A DNA stretch of 64,000 bases from Verrucomicrobiota bacterium. Its GTDB lineage: Bacteria > Verrucomicrobiota > Verrucomicrobiia > Opitutales > Opitutaceae. Every line of letters starts with the position of its first letter. Position 1 is the stretch's first letter. Shown here piece after piece: positions 43,469 to 52,608 of the stretch. The notes beneath the pieces were generated by a model. The model did no database searches. It worked only from the letters and a program-made list of their open reading frames with translations, and was not told where the DNA came from. The stretch covers positions 67,101 to 131,100 of the forward strand of contig JACRQG010000030.1 of assembly GCA_016222805.1 (NCBI GenBank), given 5' to 3'. The translations under genes were made by a program, and so were the position numbers.

Positions 43469-44965
43469 TCAGCCGCCGCGGGCGCGGTCGAGCAGGGCCT
43501 TCATCTCGGCGACCTTGGCCGGCTGGTCCGCGGCGACATTCTGCTTCTCGCCGGAATCCTGCCGGAGGTCGAAGAGCTGAGGGGACGGAGAATTGCCGAG
43601 GTCGATCCCGACGTTCGGGTTCCGCGCCGGCCCGGTGCCCGGCTCGATGTATTTCCAGGTTGCGGTGCGCACGCTCAGACGGCCGTTGGCGGCGTGTTCG
43701 ATCACGTGGTCGCGTCCCCGCGAATCGTCGCCGACCAGGGTGGCGACGGCGTTGCGACTGTCGCGCAGGGCTCCGGCGGGGACGGCCTGGCCGGCGAGGG
43801 CGGCAAAGGTGGCGGGCAGGTCGAGCTGACTGAAGAGCGCGGCGCTCACTCCGGGTTTAATCCGGGCCGGCCAGCGCGCGAGGAACGGGACACGGGTGCC
43901 GGCCTCGAAGGCGCTGTACTTCCCACCCCGGAGCGGTCCCGACGGCGTGTGACCGCGGAGATGCTCCACCGAGCCATCGTGATAGCCGTCATCCACCACG
44001 GGGCCATTGTCGCTGCTGACGATGACGAGGGTATTGGCCGCCAGGCCGAGGCGATCGAGCGTCGCCAGCACCTGGCCGACGCTCCAGTCAAACTGGAGGA
44101 TGGCATCCCCCCGCAGGCCGAGTCCGCTCTTTCCGACGAAACGGGCGTGCGGCAGGCGCGGCACGTGGATGTCGTGGGTGGCGAAGTAGAGGAAGAAGGG
44201 CCGGGCGCGGTGTTGCTCGATGAATTGGTCGACCTTGCGCGCGAAGACGTCGGCCATGTCCTCATCCACCCACCGGGCGGCCTTGCCCCCGCTCATGTAG
44301 CCAATGCGGGAGATGCCGTTGACGATCGTCTGGTCGTGGCCGTGGCTGAAGCGGTACTTGAGCAGTTCCGGGTTGGCCTTTCCGGTCGGGTCGTTGCCGA
44401 TCGGCTGGCCGTAGCTGACGGAAATCGGATCCGCGGGATCGAGGCCGACCACGCGGTGATTCTCGACATAAACACAAGGCACGCGGTCGCCGGTGGCGGG
44501 CAGCAGAAACGCGTAGTTGAACCCGATCTCCAGGGGGCCGGGCTTGATCTCGCCGTTCCAGTCGAGGCGTTCGCCCCCAAGCCCGAGGTGCCACTTGCCG
44601 ACGACCCCGGTGGCGTAACCCGCCTTCTGCAGGAGGGAGGGAAACGTCACCGTGCCGGGGGCGATCAACGCGGGGGCATTGCCGGGGAGGATCTTTGCAT
44701 CGCTGCGGCGCCACGGATAGACGCCGGTGAGCAGCGCGAAGCGGGAGGGGGTGCAGGTCGCCGAGGTGGCGTGTGCGTCCGTAAAGCGCCGCCCTTCGCG
44801 GGCCAGGCGATCGATGTTCGGCGTCTGAATCTTGGTGGCGCCGTAGCAGCTCAGATCGCCGTAGCCGAGGTCATCGGCGTAGATCAGGATGACATTGGGG
44901 GGGCGGTCGGCGGCGAAGGCGCTCGCGACCATGGCGGAGAATAGGAGCGGCAGCAGGGATTTCAT
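43469..44965 (-). CDS. Secreted sulfatase
   Basis: A 498-residue type I sulfatase, first gene of the 32181-44965 block. A signal peptide (SLLPLLFSAMVASAFA) is followed by ADDLGYGDLS and formylglycine site C-T-P-S-R with Cys71. It is the nearest relative in the window of the following sulfatase (shared NGEIKPGPLEIGFNY and VENHRVVGLDPADP patterns). The start 61 bases from the upstream ankyrin gene's stop leaves little room for a promoter, so transcription may begin further upstream or inside that short gap. Confidence 0.94.
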   Translation of the reverse strand: MKSLLPLLFSAMVASAFAADRPPNVILIYADDLGYGDLSCYGATKIQTPNIDRLAREGRRFTDAHATSATCTPSRFALLTGVYPWRRSDAKILPGNAPALIAPGTVTFPSLLQKAGYATGVVGKWHLGLGGERLDWNGEIKPGPLEIGFNYAFLLPATGDRVPCVYVENHRVVGLDPADPISVSYGQPIGNDPTGKANPELLKYRFSHGHDQTIVNGISRIGYMSGGKAARWVDEDMADVFARKVDQFIEQHRARPFFLYFATHDIHVPRLPHARFVGKSGLGLRGDAILQFDWSVGQVLATLDRLGLAANTLVIVSSDNGPVVDDGYHDGSVEHLRGHTPSGPLRGGKYSAFEAGTRVPFLARWPARIKPGVSAALFSQLDLPATFAALAGQAVPAGALRDSRNAVATLVGDDSRGRDHVIEHAANGRLSVRTATWKYIEPGTGPARNPNVGIDLGNSPSPQLFDLRQDSGEKQNVAADQPAKVAEMKALLDRARGG

Positions 44966-45026
44966 GAAAGACAGGAGACTGGTGCGGCGGCTCTCTCCGC
45001 GTGGGGGCTGGCGAAGGCGGACGGAG

Positions 45027-46052
45027 TCACCACGGAGCCTGCGAGCTGCCCAGCTTGCGGAAGAAGCGGCGGATGGGCCCGGCCTGGCGCGGGCGCGCGG
45101 CGGGTGGGATCTGCTCGACGAAACCGCGATCGAGCGCGAGCCGCCCGACGGTGACGCCCTCGTAGTTGCGCGTCTCGATGCGCTCGCGGGTGAGCAGCGA
45201 CGGCGGCACCTGGTCGAGGTGCCCCTCGAACGCGGCGGCGTGCAGCGGGGTGTCGCCGTTGTCGTTGCGGGTGAGGAGCAGATCAGGCGTCAGATGGGCG
45301 TCCGGGATCTTGGCCAGCTGTCCCGTCTCGGCGGCGGCGTGGATGGCCGTGAACCCCGTCTTGCTGGCAAGCACGAGGTTCTCGCGCGTGAGGAGCGCAG
45401 GGGGAATCTGCTCGAGGTGGCCGGAGATGGCAGCGGCGTGGAAGACGGTGTCGCCGGCGCTGGTGGTCTCGCGCAGCGCTGCGGTGGTGAGCAGCGCGGG
45501 CGGCACCTGATCGAGGTGGCCGTTGAAGGCGGCCACATGCAGGACGGTCTCACCGCCGAGGTTTTTCACCGCGAGGTTCTCCGCCGTGAGGAAGCGCGGT
45601 GGCAGGCGGTCCAGCGCGCCATTTTCCGCCGCCTCGTGCAGCAGGGTGTTGCCGACATCGGTGCGCCGCGTCGCGACGTCGTCGGTCAGCAGCGAATCGG
45701 GCAGCTGGCCGAGATTTCCGTGGGCGGCCGCCAGGTGCAGGACGGTGACGCCCGCATTGCTTCGCGTGCCGAGCAGGTCGGCCGTGAGCAAGTCCGCCGG
45801 AATCTGATCAAGATGGCCGCCGAGGGCGGCGTGGTGCGCGGGGGTGTACCCGGCGTCGTTCTTGAGGGAAAGGGTCGCGACGGTAAGCGTGCCGGGGGGC
45901 AGATCGGGCAGGCGGCCGAGCTTGGCCGCGAGGTGCAGCGGCGTGTTGCCCGAGGCGTTGCGCGCCGTGAGCTGTTCGGGAGTCAGCGCGGCGGGCGGAA
46001 GCCGGGAGAGGCTTCCCTGGCGGATCGCGTCGAGCAGGGCGGAGTTTTCCAT
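45027..46052 (-). CDS. Ankyrin-like repeat protein with nine 33-residue repeats
   Basis: A 341-residue protein. From residue 23 to about 319 it consists of nine repeats of exactly 33 residues with no insertions. Each has the pattern L-T-x9/10-G-x-T-x-x-H-x-A-A-x-x-G-x-L-x-x-x-P. The T-x-x-H-x-A-A-x-x-G core is that of ankyrin repeats, but the second helix carries a conserved QIP/QVP and LLT instead of the usual VVKLLL. There is no signal peptide. The C-terminus is basic (RRFFRKLGSSQ). The ATG at 46052 begins a capping half-repeat. Probable protein-binding scaffold; partner unknown. Confidence 0.85.
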   Translation of the reverse strand: MENSALLDAIRQGSLSRLPPAALTPEQLTARNASGNTPLHLAAKLGRLPDLPPGTLTVATLSLKNDAGYTPAHHAALGGHLDQIPADLLTADLLGTRSNAGVTVLHLAAAHGNLGQLPDSLLTDDVATRRTDVGNTLLHEAAENGALDRLPPRFLTAENLAVKNLGGETVLHVAAFNGHLDQVPPALLTTAALRETTSAGDTVFHAAAISGHLEQIPPALLTRENLVLASKTGFTAIHAAAETGQLAKIPDAHLTPDLLLTRNDNGDTPLHAAAFEGHLDQVPPSLLTRERIETRNYEGVTVGRLALDRGFVEQIPPAARPRQAGPIRRFFRKLGSSQAPW

Positions 46053-46250
46053 CGCGGGCAGGCGCCAACCCAAACCGTGAAGCCGCGGGTGAGGCAATCA
46101 AAACGATGGAGGTGGAGCGGGGGAGCGGTACTCATCCTTGGCTCCCGACCCCGGCGGGGCTGCGTCCTTCCCCGACCAGCGGGCGGCGAGGGCAGGCCCC
46201 GGCTCGCGAATCGATTTGCCAAGAGGGGAGGGAGAAACAAGGTCGCGGTC

Positions 46251-46682
46251 ATGCAACCTGCCGAAGCCAAGAAGGGCGCCACGCCGGAGCCGCCCAAGGA
46301 TGCGATCCTGCTCGTGGACGACGAGAAGTCGCTTCTGGAGGTCTTCGAGGCGGCGTTGTCGCCGTTGTTCGAGGTCACGCTGGCGACGACCGCCCGGGAG
46401 GCGGACTTCCTGCTGCAGAAGAAGGCTTACAAGGTCGTGGTCGCGGACCATCTCATGCCGGGTGGCAACGGGATGAACTTCCTGGTGCGGGCGCGGGAGG
46501 AATTTCCGCACATGCAGCGCATTCTTGTCACGGGGTACATGAAGCCGGAGATGCTGCTGCGCAGTGTGAACGAGGCGGCGCTCTTCCGCTACCTGCTGAA
46601 ACCCGTCTCGCTGCCGGAACTGGTGCGGGTGGTGCAGGACGCCGCCAAGGCGCACGACGCGAGCGTCGCCGCGCAGGGTTAG
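46251..46682 (+). CDS. Single-domain response regulator (receiver)
   Basis: A 143-residue receiver domain with no output domain. The acidic pair is Asp23-Asp24 (LLVDDEKS), the phosphoacceptor Asp66 (VVADHLMPGGNG), the switch Thr94 (ILVTGYM) and the conserved Lys117 (LLKPVSLPE). The start is an ATG at 46251 with a GGGAGGGAG stretch upstream, one of few Shine-Dalgarno-like sequences here. It lies between the divergent ankyrin gene and the convergent UvrA gene with no kinase nearby, so its partner must be elsewhere. Confidence 0.93.
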   Translation: MQPAEAKKGATPEPPKDAILLVDDEKSLLEVFEAALSPLFEVTLATTAREADFLLQKKAYKVVVADHLMPGGNGMNFLVRAREEFPHMQRILVTGYMKPEMLLRSVNEAALFRYLLKPVSLPELVRVVQDAAKAHDASVAAQG

Positions 46683-46732
46683 CGCACGCGGGGAACTCCA
46701 GCCTTCACGCCGCGCGCTTGGGCTGGCGGTGT

Positions 46733-49700
46733 TCAGCCGAGTTGGCGGCGAGCTCTCAGGTAGGGGGCGGTCGGGCTGCGGCGGACTTTGAGCAGGCCGG
46801 CCAGCGGACCCTGGTAAATCAATTCTCCGCCCGCCGGACCCCCGACGGGACCGAGTTCGACGATATAGTCCGCCTCGGCGAGGAGATCGAGGTGGTGCTC
46901 GATCACGACGACGGTGTGGCCCTGATCGACCAGGGCGTGGAGCACGCGGATGAGTTTTTCGCAGTCGCTGAGGTGGAGCCCGATGGTGGGTTCCTCGAGC
47001 AGGTACAGGTTGCGGGGCTGCTCCCCGCGGCTCCGTTCGCGATAGGTGGCGAGGCCGGCGGAGAGCTCCGTGACCAGCTTCAGTCGCTGGGCTTCGCCGC
47101 CGGAAAGGGTCGGTGAGCTCTGCCCGAGCGTCAGGTACCCCAGGCCGCAGTCGACCATCAGCTGGCAGACCTGCGCGAGCTGGGAGTGAAAGTCGAAGAA
47201 CTGCGCGGCCTCCTCGAAGGTGAGCTCCAGGACCTGTCCGATGTTCTTTCCCTTCCACGTCAGCTCCGAGAGTTCGGAGCTGTACCGCGAGCCGCGGCAG
47301 GTGTCGCACGGCAGATAGGTGTCGGGCATGAACGCCATCTCGAGCTTGATCCGCCCCGCGCCTTCGCAGGCCGGGCAGCGGCCGCCGGCGGTGTTGAAGG
47401 AGAAGCGCGAGGCGGTGTAACCCCGCAGGCGCGATTCGGGAATCGTCGCGAAGAACTGCCGGATGAGGTCGAAGATCCCGAGGTAGGTGGCGGGGGTCGA
47501 CCGCGGAGTCTTGCCGATCGGTGCCTGGTCGACCTCGATGACGCGGCGGAAGCCATGCGCTCCGCGCAGCTCCGCGAAGGGCGGCGGTGCGTCGGCCGGT
47601 TCCGGCGCGAAACCGGTGGCGCGGACGAAGTCACGGCCCCGCAGGCGGCGTTCCCCGGCCTTGAGGGCGTGGGCGGCGGCCGGCTGCAGGACGTCGCGGA
47701 AGAGGGTCGACTTGCACGCGCCGCTCGGTCCGGCGACGAGAATCAGGCGACCGAGCGGCAGGCGCAGATCGAATCCCTTGAGATTGCGGAAACGGGCGCC
47801 GCGCAGCGTCAGCCAGGCGTCCGCCTGGCCAGGCGAGGGCACGGGCCGGCGCGTGCCGCGGAGCGGGTGGGGAATGCCGCGGGCAAGGAAAAGTCCGGTG
47901 AGTGATTTTGCGCTACGCTTGATTTCGGCCGGGGTGCCGCTGGCAAGGACCTCGCCTCCGTGCACGCCCGCGGCGGGGCCGAGATCGATGATGTGGTCCG
48001 CCTGGGCCATGAGTTCCTCGTCGTGTTCGACGACGAGGAGGGTGTTGCCCTTGGCGCGAAGCGACTGGAGGGTCGCGATCAGCCGATCGTTGTCGCGCGC
48101 GTGCAGGCCGATGCTCGGTTCATCGAGCACGTAGAGCACGCCGGAGAGGTTGGAGCCGAGCTGGGCAGCGAGGCGGATGCGTTGCGCTTCCCCGCCGGAC
48201 AGCGTTTCGGTCGGCCGATCGAGCGAGAGATAACCGAGGCCAACATGATCGAGGAACTTCAGCCGCTCCTCGATCTGGGGGCGGATGTCCTGGAGGATCA
48301 GCCGGCCGCGCCCATCGAGCTCGAGGTTCCTGAGTCGCCCCAACAGATCGCGCGGGGTCAGGCGCAGGAGTTCCGGCAATGAGAGCGGCGCGAGGCCGCG
48401 GCGGAAGAGCAGTTTCACCGCGCGGCCCACGCGGTTGAGGCGGGCCCCCTGGCACTCCGGGCAGGGTTGCCCCTGATCCGAAACGTCCTCCGCCGAATCG
48501 ATGCCGAACTCCCGCAGGCGGGCCGCGGGATCGTCCTCCTCGTCCTCGGTCTGCGCCTCGAGCATCCAGGGAAAGACGCGGCCGTGGCCGCGGCAGGTGG
48601 GGCACCAGCCCCGCGGCGAGTTGAACGAGAAGTTCTTCGGATCGAGCTCGGGGAAGGACTCCCCCGTCGCGATGTCGGTGCGCGTGGTGGAGAACCAGGA
48701 GAGGACCTCGCCCGTCGGGGTGAGGAGGAAACACGCGCCCTTGCCGAGGCGCAGCGCCGTTGCGAGGGAGGCCGGGCGCGATCGGGGCGAGGCCTCCGGC
48801 GCCTTCAGATCGGCTACCACCACCTCGATGTCGTGCTCCTTGTAGCGGTCCAGTTTCTGGAAGGCATCGACGCGCATCAGCCGCCCGTCGGCGCGCATCA
48901 GGGTGAAACCCTGGGCCGCGATCCAGGTGGCGATGGGCTGGTGATGACCCTTGCGGCCGCGGATCAGCGGGGCGCAGAGGTACAGATGGCGGGCCTTCCG
49001 GGCCCGGGGATTCCGCAGGACCCGCTCCAGCAGGCGGCGCAGCTGCGCCGGGGACAGCGGCTGCACCGGGCGTCCGGTGTCCGGATGGTGCTGCACGCCG
49101 AGCCGGGCATACAACAGCCGCAGGTACTGGGCCACCTCGGTGATGGTGGCGACCGTGGACTTGCGGGAGCCCCGCGTCACGCGCTGTTCAATCGCCACCG
49201 TCGGGGGGATGCCGGTGAGCCGGTCGATGGCCGGTCGCGGGAGCTGCTCGACGAACTGCCGCGCGTAAGGGGACATCGACTCCATGAAGCGCCGCTGGCC
49301 CTCCGCGAAGACGATGTCGAATGCGAGGGTCGACTTGCCGGAGCCGGACACACCGGTCACGACGTTGAGCTGTCGATGGGGAATCGTCAGCGAGAGGTTC
49401 TTCAGGTTGTTCTCCCGGGCGCCGAGGAGCGTCAGTCCGGACGCCGCCGAGGCCCGCGTCCGCGCGTCGGTTCTCTCCGGATCGACCCCATAGGGCGCCG
49501 CCGCCTCCGCGGCTAGCAACGCCGGCATCGTGTCACCCAAGAGGTGATACGGCGCGAGGGCGGCGCGGAGGAAGGGGGTGGTGGCGGTGGGGGCGGCGGC
49601 GACGTCTTCAGGGGTTCCGGCGGCAACGATGCGACCGCCGGCATCGCCGGCTTCCGGACCGATCTCGAGCAGCCAGTCGGCCGACTTCAGGACGTCGAGG

Positions 49701-52471
49701 TTGTGTTCGATCACGACGACGCTGTGGCCGCAGTCCACCAGGGCATGCAGCACGTTCAGCAGGCGCTTGACGTCGTGGCGGTGGAGCCCGGTCGTGGGTT
49801 CGTCGAGGAGCAGGAGGGCGCCGGCTGACGTTGGAGACTCCGGGGGGCGGTCGGCGGAAGCGGCGGCGTACGTGCCGAGATAGCGGACGAGCTTCAGGCG
49901 CTGGGATTCGCCGCCGCTGAGGGTGTTGAGCGGCTGGCCAAGGGTCAGGTACCCCAGGCCGACGGCCTCGAGGGCGGCGAGCCGTTGGTGGATTTCCGGA
50001 TGCTCTGCAAACAAGGCGAGCGCATCTCCCACGCTGGTGGCGAGGAGTTCGGCCACCGATCGGCCCTGCCAGGAGATTGCCAGGACCTCCGGCTTGAACC
50101 GCCGGCCCTCGCAGACCGGGCACGGCACGAACACATCCGAGAGAAACTGCATCTCGACCCGCTCGTAACCGAGTCCAAGGCAGTGATCGCAGCGACCCTC
50201 GCCACTGTTGAAGGAGAAGGACGAGGCGTTGAACCCGGCGGCCTGGGCGGCGGGCGTGGCGGCGTAGAGTTCGCGGATGAGTTCCCAGGCCTCGGTGTAG
50301 AGGGCGGGGTTGGACCGCGGGGTGCGCGAGAGGGGTGACTGGTCGACCAGGACGATTTCGCCCAAGGGCCGGTCCGAGGTGATGGTGGTGAGATCGGCGG
50401 GATCCTCCGTCAGCTGCAGGCGCTGGGTCAGGAGCCCCTGGTAGATCACGTGGTCCAGCAGGGTGGATTTGCCGGAGCCCGAGACGCCGCTGAGGCAGAC
50501 CAGCCGCTGGAGCGGGAGCGAAAAGTCCAGGTTGCGGACGTTGTGCTTGGTCGCGCCGCGAAAATGAAGGGACGGGTGGCCCGGCGGAACGGGGCGGCGG
50601 CGCGATGGCACCGGGATGGTCTCGCGGCCGGAAAAGTAGGACCCCGTGATGCTCGCCGGGTGGCGCAGCAGATCGGCGACCGGGCCCGCGAAGACGACCT
50701 GGCCGCCGCGGCTTCCGGGCTCGGGACCAATCTCGATGACGTGATCCGCCGCGCGGATCATCGCCTCGTCGTGTTCGACGACCACCACCGTATTGCCGGC
50801 GTCGGTCAGTGACCGGATGATCGCGATCAGGCGATCGATGTCGCGTGGGTGCAGGCCGACGCTGGGTTCGTCGAGGACGAACAGTGTGTCGACGAGCGAA
50901 GTGCCGAGGCAGCTGGTGAGGTTGACGCGCTCGACCTCGCCGCCGGAGAGCGTCTTCGAGGGGCGATCGAGGGTGAGGTACCCGAGCCCGACCTGTTCGA
51001 GGTAGCGCAGCCGGCTGAGGATCGACTCATGGGCGAGCGTCGCGCTGCGGGCTTCGGGCGCCGCAGAACTGTAACCTAATAGGTTACTTTGGCCGAGAAG
51101 GCGCAGGAGGTCGGAGACGGGGAGTTGGTAAAGCTCGGGCAGGGTGCGACCCTGCCACTTCCAGCACAGGGCCTCGGGCTGGAGGCGGTGGCCGCGGCAG
51201 TCGGGGCAGGGGTTGTAGGCCCGGTAGCGCGAGAGGAAGACGCGCACGTGCATCTTGTACGTGTTGCGCTCCAGCCACCGGAAAAACCCCTTCAGGCCGT
51301 ACCAGTACTTCGGCCAGGTCTTGCCGTTCTCCTCGCCGTAGCCCGGTTCGCCGTCGATGACGTACCGCTGCTGTTCCTCCGGCAGGGAGGCGAACGGGAC
51401 ATCGGTGCGGATCTTCCGCTTTCGCGCGAAGACCAGCAGGTCCTTCTTCGAATCACCGTAGATTTCGCTTTCCCAGCACTTGATCACCCCGTCGTCGATG
51501 GACCGCGAGTGGTCCGGCATCGCGAGGCGATAGTCGATTTCGATGACGCGACCGAAGCCGCGGCACTTCGGACACGCCCCCAGCGGGGAATTGAAGGAGA
51601 ACAGTGCCGGAGTGGCCGCCCGAAAGGTGCGCCCGGTCTTGGGGGAGTGGAGCCCGCGGGAGTAATGTCCGGCTTCCGCAAAGGCGCCGTCCTCTGTTTC
51701 ACGGAACAGGTGGACCTCGCCCTGGCCGAAATGCAGGGCGGTCTCCGCCGCCTCGAGGAAGCGCGCCTGGTTCGCTTCCGTGACGCTAACGCGGTCCTGC
51801 ACGACCCATACGTGATCGGGCGCGGGCGTTCCCAACGAGGAAGGGTCGGAGATGACTTCCTCGATCCGCCTGGCCATCGCCAGGCCGGGGGAGCGGGGCA
51901 GGAGGAGCCGCGCGTAACCCTGGTGCGTGAGGTTTTGAAAGATCTCCTTCCAGGTCAGGCTGGCGGGGCGCCGGACGCGAAACGCAAGGACGGCGGACTG
52001 GCCGGGGAGCCCGGTGCGGACCTTTTGCCAGATGGTCTGGGGATTGTCGTCCTCGACGGGTTCACCCGTGGCCGGATCGAAGCAGCGGGCGACGTGGCTG
52101 AACCAGACTTTGCAGAAATCCGTCAGCTCCGTCATCGTGCCGACCGTGGAGCGCGAGGTCTTGACGGTGTTGGTCTGCTCGATGGCGATCGAGGGACGGA
52201 TATTCTCGATCGCGTCGACCCTGGGCTTGTCGAGGAGGTCGAGAAACTGACGGGTGTAGGCGCTGAAAGTCTCGACGTAGCGCCGCTGGCCCTCGGCGTG
52301 AAGGGTATCGAAGACCAGGGAGGATTTGCCCGCACCGCTGAGGCCGGTGACGACCACATAGCGCCCCAGGGGGAGATCGAGGTCGAAACCCTTCAGGTTG
52401 TTCTGGCGGACGCCGCGAAGGCGGATGCACTCGGGGCGGCGTCGGCCGGCGGATGGTTCTGGGACGATCAC
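46733..52471 (-). CDS. uvrA: Double-length UvrA (two complete UvrA units, four ATPase modules)
   Basis: A 1912-residue DNA damage recognition ATPase, twice the usual ~940 residues. Four Walker A sites lie near residues 43 (GLSGAGKSS), 660 (GVSGSGKST), 1037 (GVSGSGKST) and 1579 (GPSGACKST). Four LSGGE signatures are near 506, 851, 1420 and 1788. Zinc-type Cys pairs (CPKCRG, CDHCLG, CPVCEG, CPACEG, CDTCRG) occur in both halves, and the second half begins near residue 1005. The fourth module has Cys for Gly in its P-loop and EEP instead of DEP in Walker B. Tandem UvrA of this kind is known in Chlamydiae. GTG at 52471 is the only fitting start. Confidence 0.93.
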   Translation of the reverse strand: MIVPEPSAGRRRPECIRLRGVRQNNLKGFDLDLPLGRYVVVTGLSGAGKSSLVFDTLHAEGQRRYVETFSAYTRQFLDLLDKPRVDAIENIRPSIAIEQTNTVKTSRSTVGTMTELTDFCKVWFSHVARCFDPATGEPVEDDNPQTIWQKVRTGLPGQSAVLAFRVRRPASLTWKEIFQNLTHQGYARLLLPRSPGLAMARRIEEVISDPSSLGTPAPDHVWVVQDRVSVTEANQARFLEAAETALHFGQGEVHLFRETEDGAFAEAGHYSRGLHSPKTGRTFRAATPALFSFNSPLGACPKCRGFGRVIEIDYRLAMPDHSRSIDDGVIKCWESEIYGDSKKDLLVFARKRKIRTDVPFASLPEEQQRYVIDGEPGYGEENGKTWPKYWYGLKGFFRWLERNTYKMHVRVFLSRYRAYNPCPDCRGHRLQPEALCWKWQGRTLPELYQLPVSDLLRLLGQSNLLGYSSAAPEARSATLAHESILSRLRYLEQVGLGYLTLDRPSKTLSGGEVERVNLTSCLGTSLVDTLFVLDEPSVGLHPRDIDRLIAIIRSLTDAGNTVVVVEHDEAMIRAADHVIEIGPEPGSRGGQVVFAGPVADLLRHPASITGSYFSGRETIPVPSRRRPVPPGHPSLHFRGATKHNVRNLDFSLPLQRLVCLSGVSGSGKSTLLDHVIYQGLLTQRLQLTEDPADLTTITSDRPLGEIVLVDQSPLSRTPRSNPALYTEAWELIRELYAATPAAQAAGFNASSFSFNSGEGRCDHCLGLGYERVEMQFLSDVFVPCPVCEGRRFKPEVLAISWQGRSVAELLATSVGDALALFAEHPEIHQRLAALEAVGLGYLTLGQPLNTLSGGESQRLKLVRYLGTYAAASADRPPESPTSAGALLLLDEPTTGLHRHDVKRLLNVLHALVDCGHSVVVIEHNLDVLKSADWLLEIGPEAGDAGGRIVAAGTPEDVAAAPTATTPFLRAALAPYHLLGDTMPALLAAEAAAPYGVDPERTDARTRASAASGLTLLGARENNLKNLSLTIPHRQLNVVTGVSGSGKSTLAFDIVFAEGQRRFMESMSPYARQFVEQLPRPAIDRLTGIPPTVAIEQRVTRGSRKSTVATITEVAQYLRLLYARLGVQHHPDTGRPVQPLSPAQLRRLLERVLRNPRARKARHLYLCAPLIRGRKGHHQPIATWIAAQGFTLMRADGRLMRVDAFQKLDRYKEHDIEVVVADLKAPEASPRSRPASLATALRLGKGACFLLTPTGEVLSWFSTTRTDIATGESFPELDPKNFSFNSPRGWCPTCRGHGRVFPWMLEAQTEDEEDDPAARLREFGIDSAEDVSDQGQPCPECQGARLNRVGRAVKLLFRRGLAPLSLPELLRLTPRDLLGRLRNLELDGRGRLILQDIRPQIEERLKFLDHVGLGYLSLDRPTETLSGGEAQRIRLAAQLGSNLSGVLYVLDEPSIGLHARDNDRLIATLQSLRAKGNTLLVVEHDEELMAQADHIIDLGPAAGVHGGEVLASGTPAEIKRSAKSLTGLFLARGIPHPLRGTRRPVPSPGQADAWLTLRGARFRNLKGFDLRLPLGRLILVAGPSGACKSTLFRDVLQPAAAHALKAGERRLRGRDFVRATGFAPEPADAPPPFAELRGAHGFRRVIEVDQAPIGKTPRSTPATYLGIFDLIRQFFATIPESRLRGYTASRFSFNTAGGRCPACEGAGRIKLEMAFMPDTYLPCDTCRGSRYSSELSELTWKGKNIGQVLELTFEEAAQFFDFHSQLAQVCQLMVDCGLGYLTLGQSSPTLSGGEAQRLKLVTELSAGLATYRERSRGEQPRNLYLLEEPTIGLHLSDCEKLIRVLHALVDQGHTVVVIEHHLDLLAEADYIVELGPVGGPAGGELIYQGPLAGLLKVRRSPTAPYLRARRQLG
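51071..51087. other. AT-rich 17-base palindrome inside uvrA
   Basis: GTAACCTA-A-TAGGTTAC, perfect 8-base arms around one base, inside a very GC-rich coding region. It encodes part of the linker QSNLLGYSS using CTA and TTA leucine codons that are otherwise rare here. It may be a protein-binding site or a remnant of an insertion. Confidence 0.5.
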
Positions 52472-52538
52472 GCGCCTACGAAGTGAACCCGACAGCGGAT
52501 GGCAAGCCGCAGACGAAAGGGAAGGAAAGAGCGCAGGT

Positions 52539-52590
52539 GTGTGGGCGGGGCGAGCACGGCCAGCGCGGGGCGGGGTCGCCCCGCCGACAC
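52539..52590. repeat. GC-rich palindromic repeat, copy 8 (composite)
   Basis: GTGTGTGGGCGGGGCGAGC on the left and GCGGGGCGGGGTCGCCCCGC on the right. It fills the 137-base gap between uvrA and the DeoR-type regulator gene. Confidence 0.6.
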
Positions 52591-52608
52591 GAAGGCTGCC
52601 GTTCAAGG

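Noticed and set aside
46698-46726. Terminator between the receiver and uvrA genes
   Set aside because: Only a 6-base stem (CCAGCC/GGCTGG) with a 17-base loop and no T-run.
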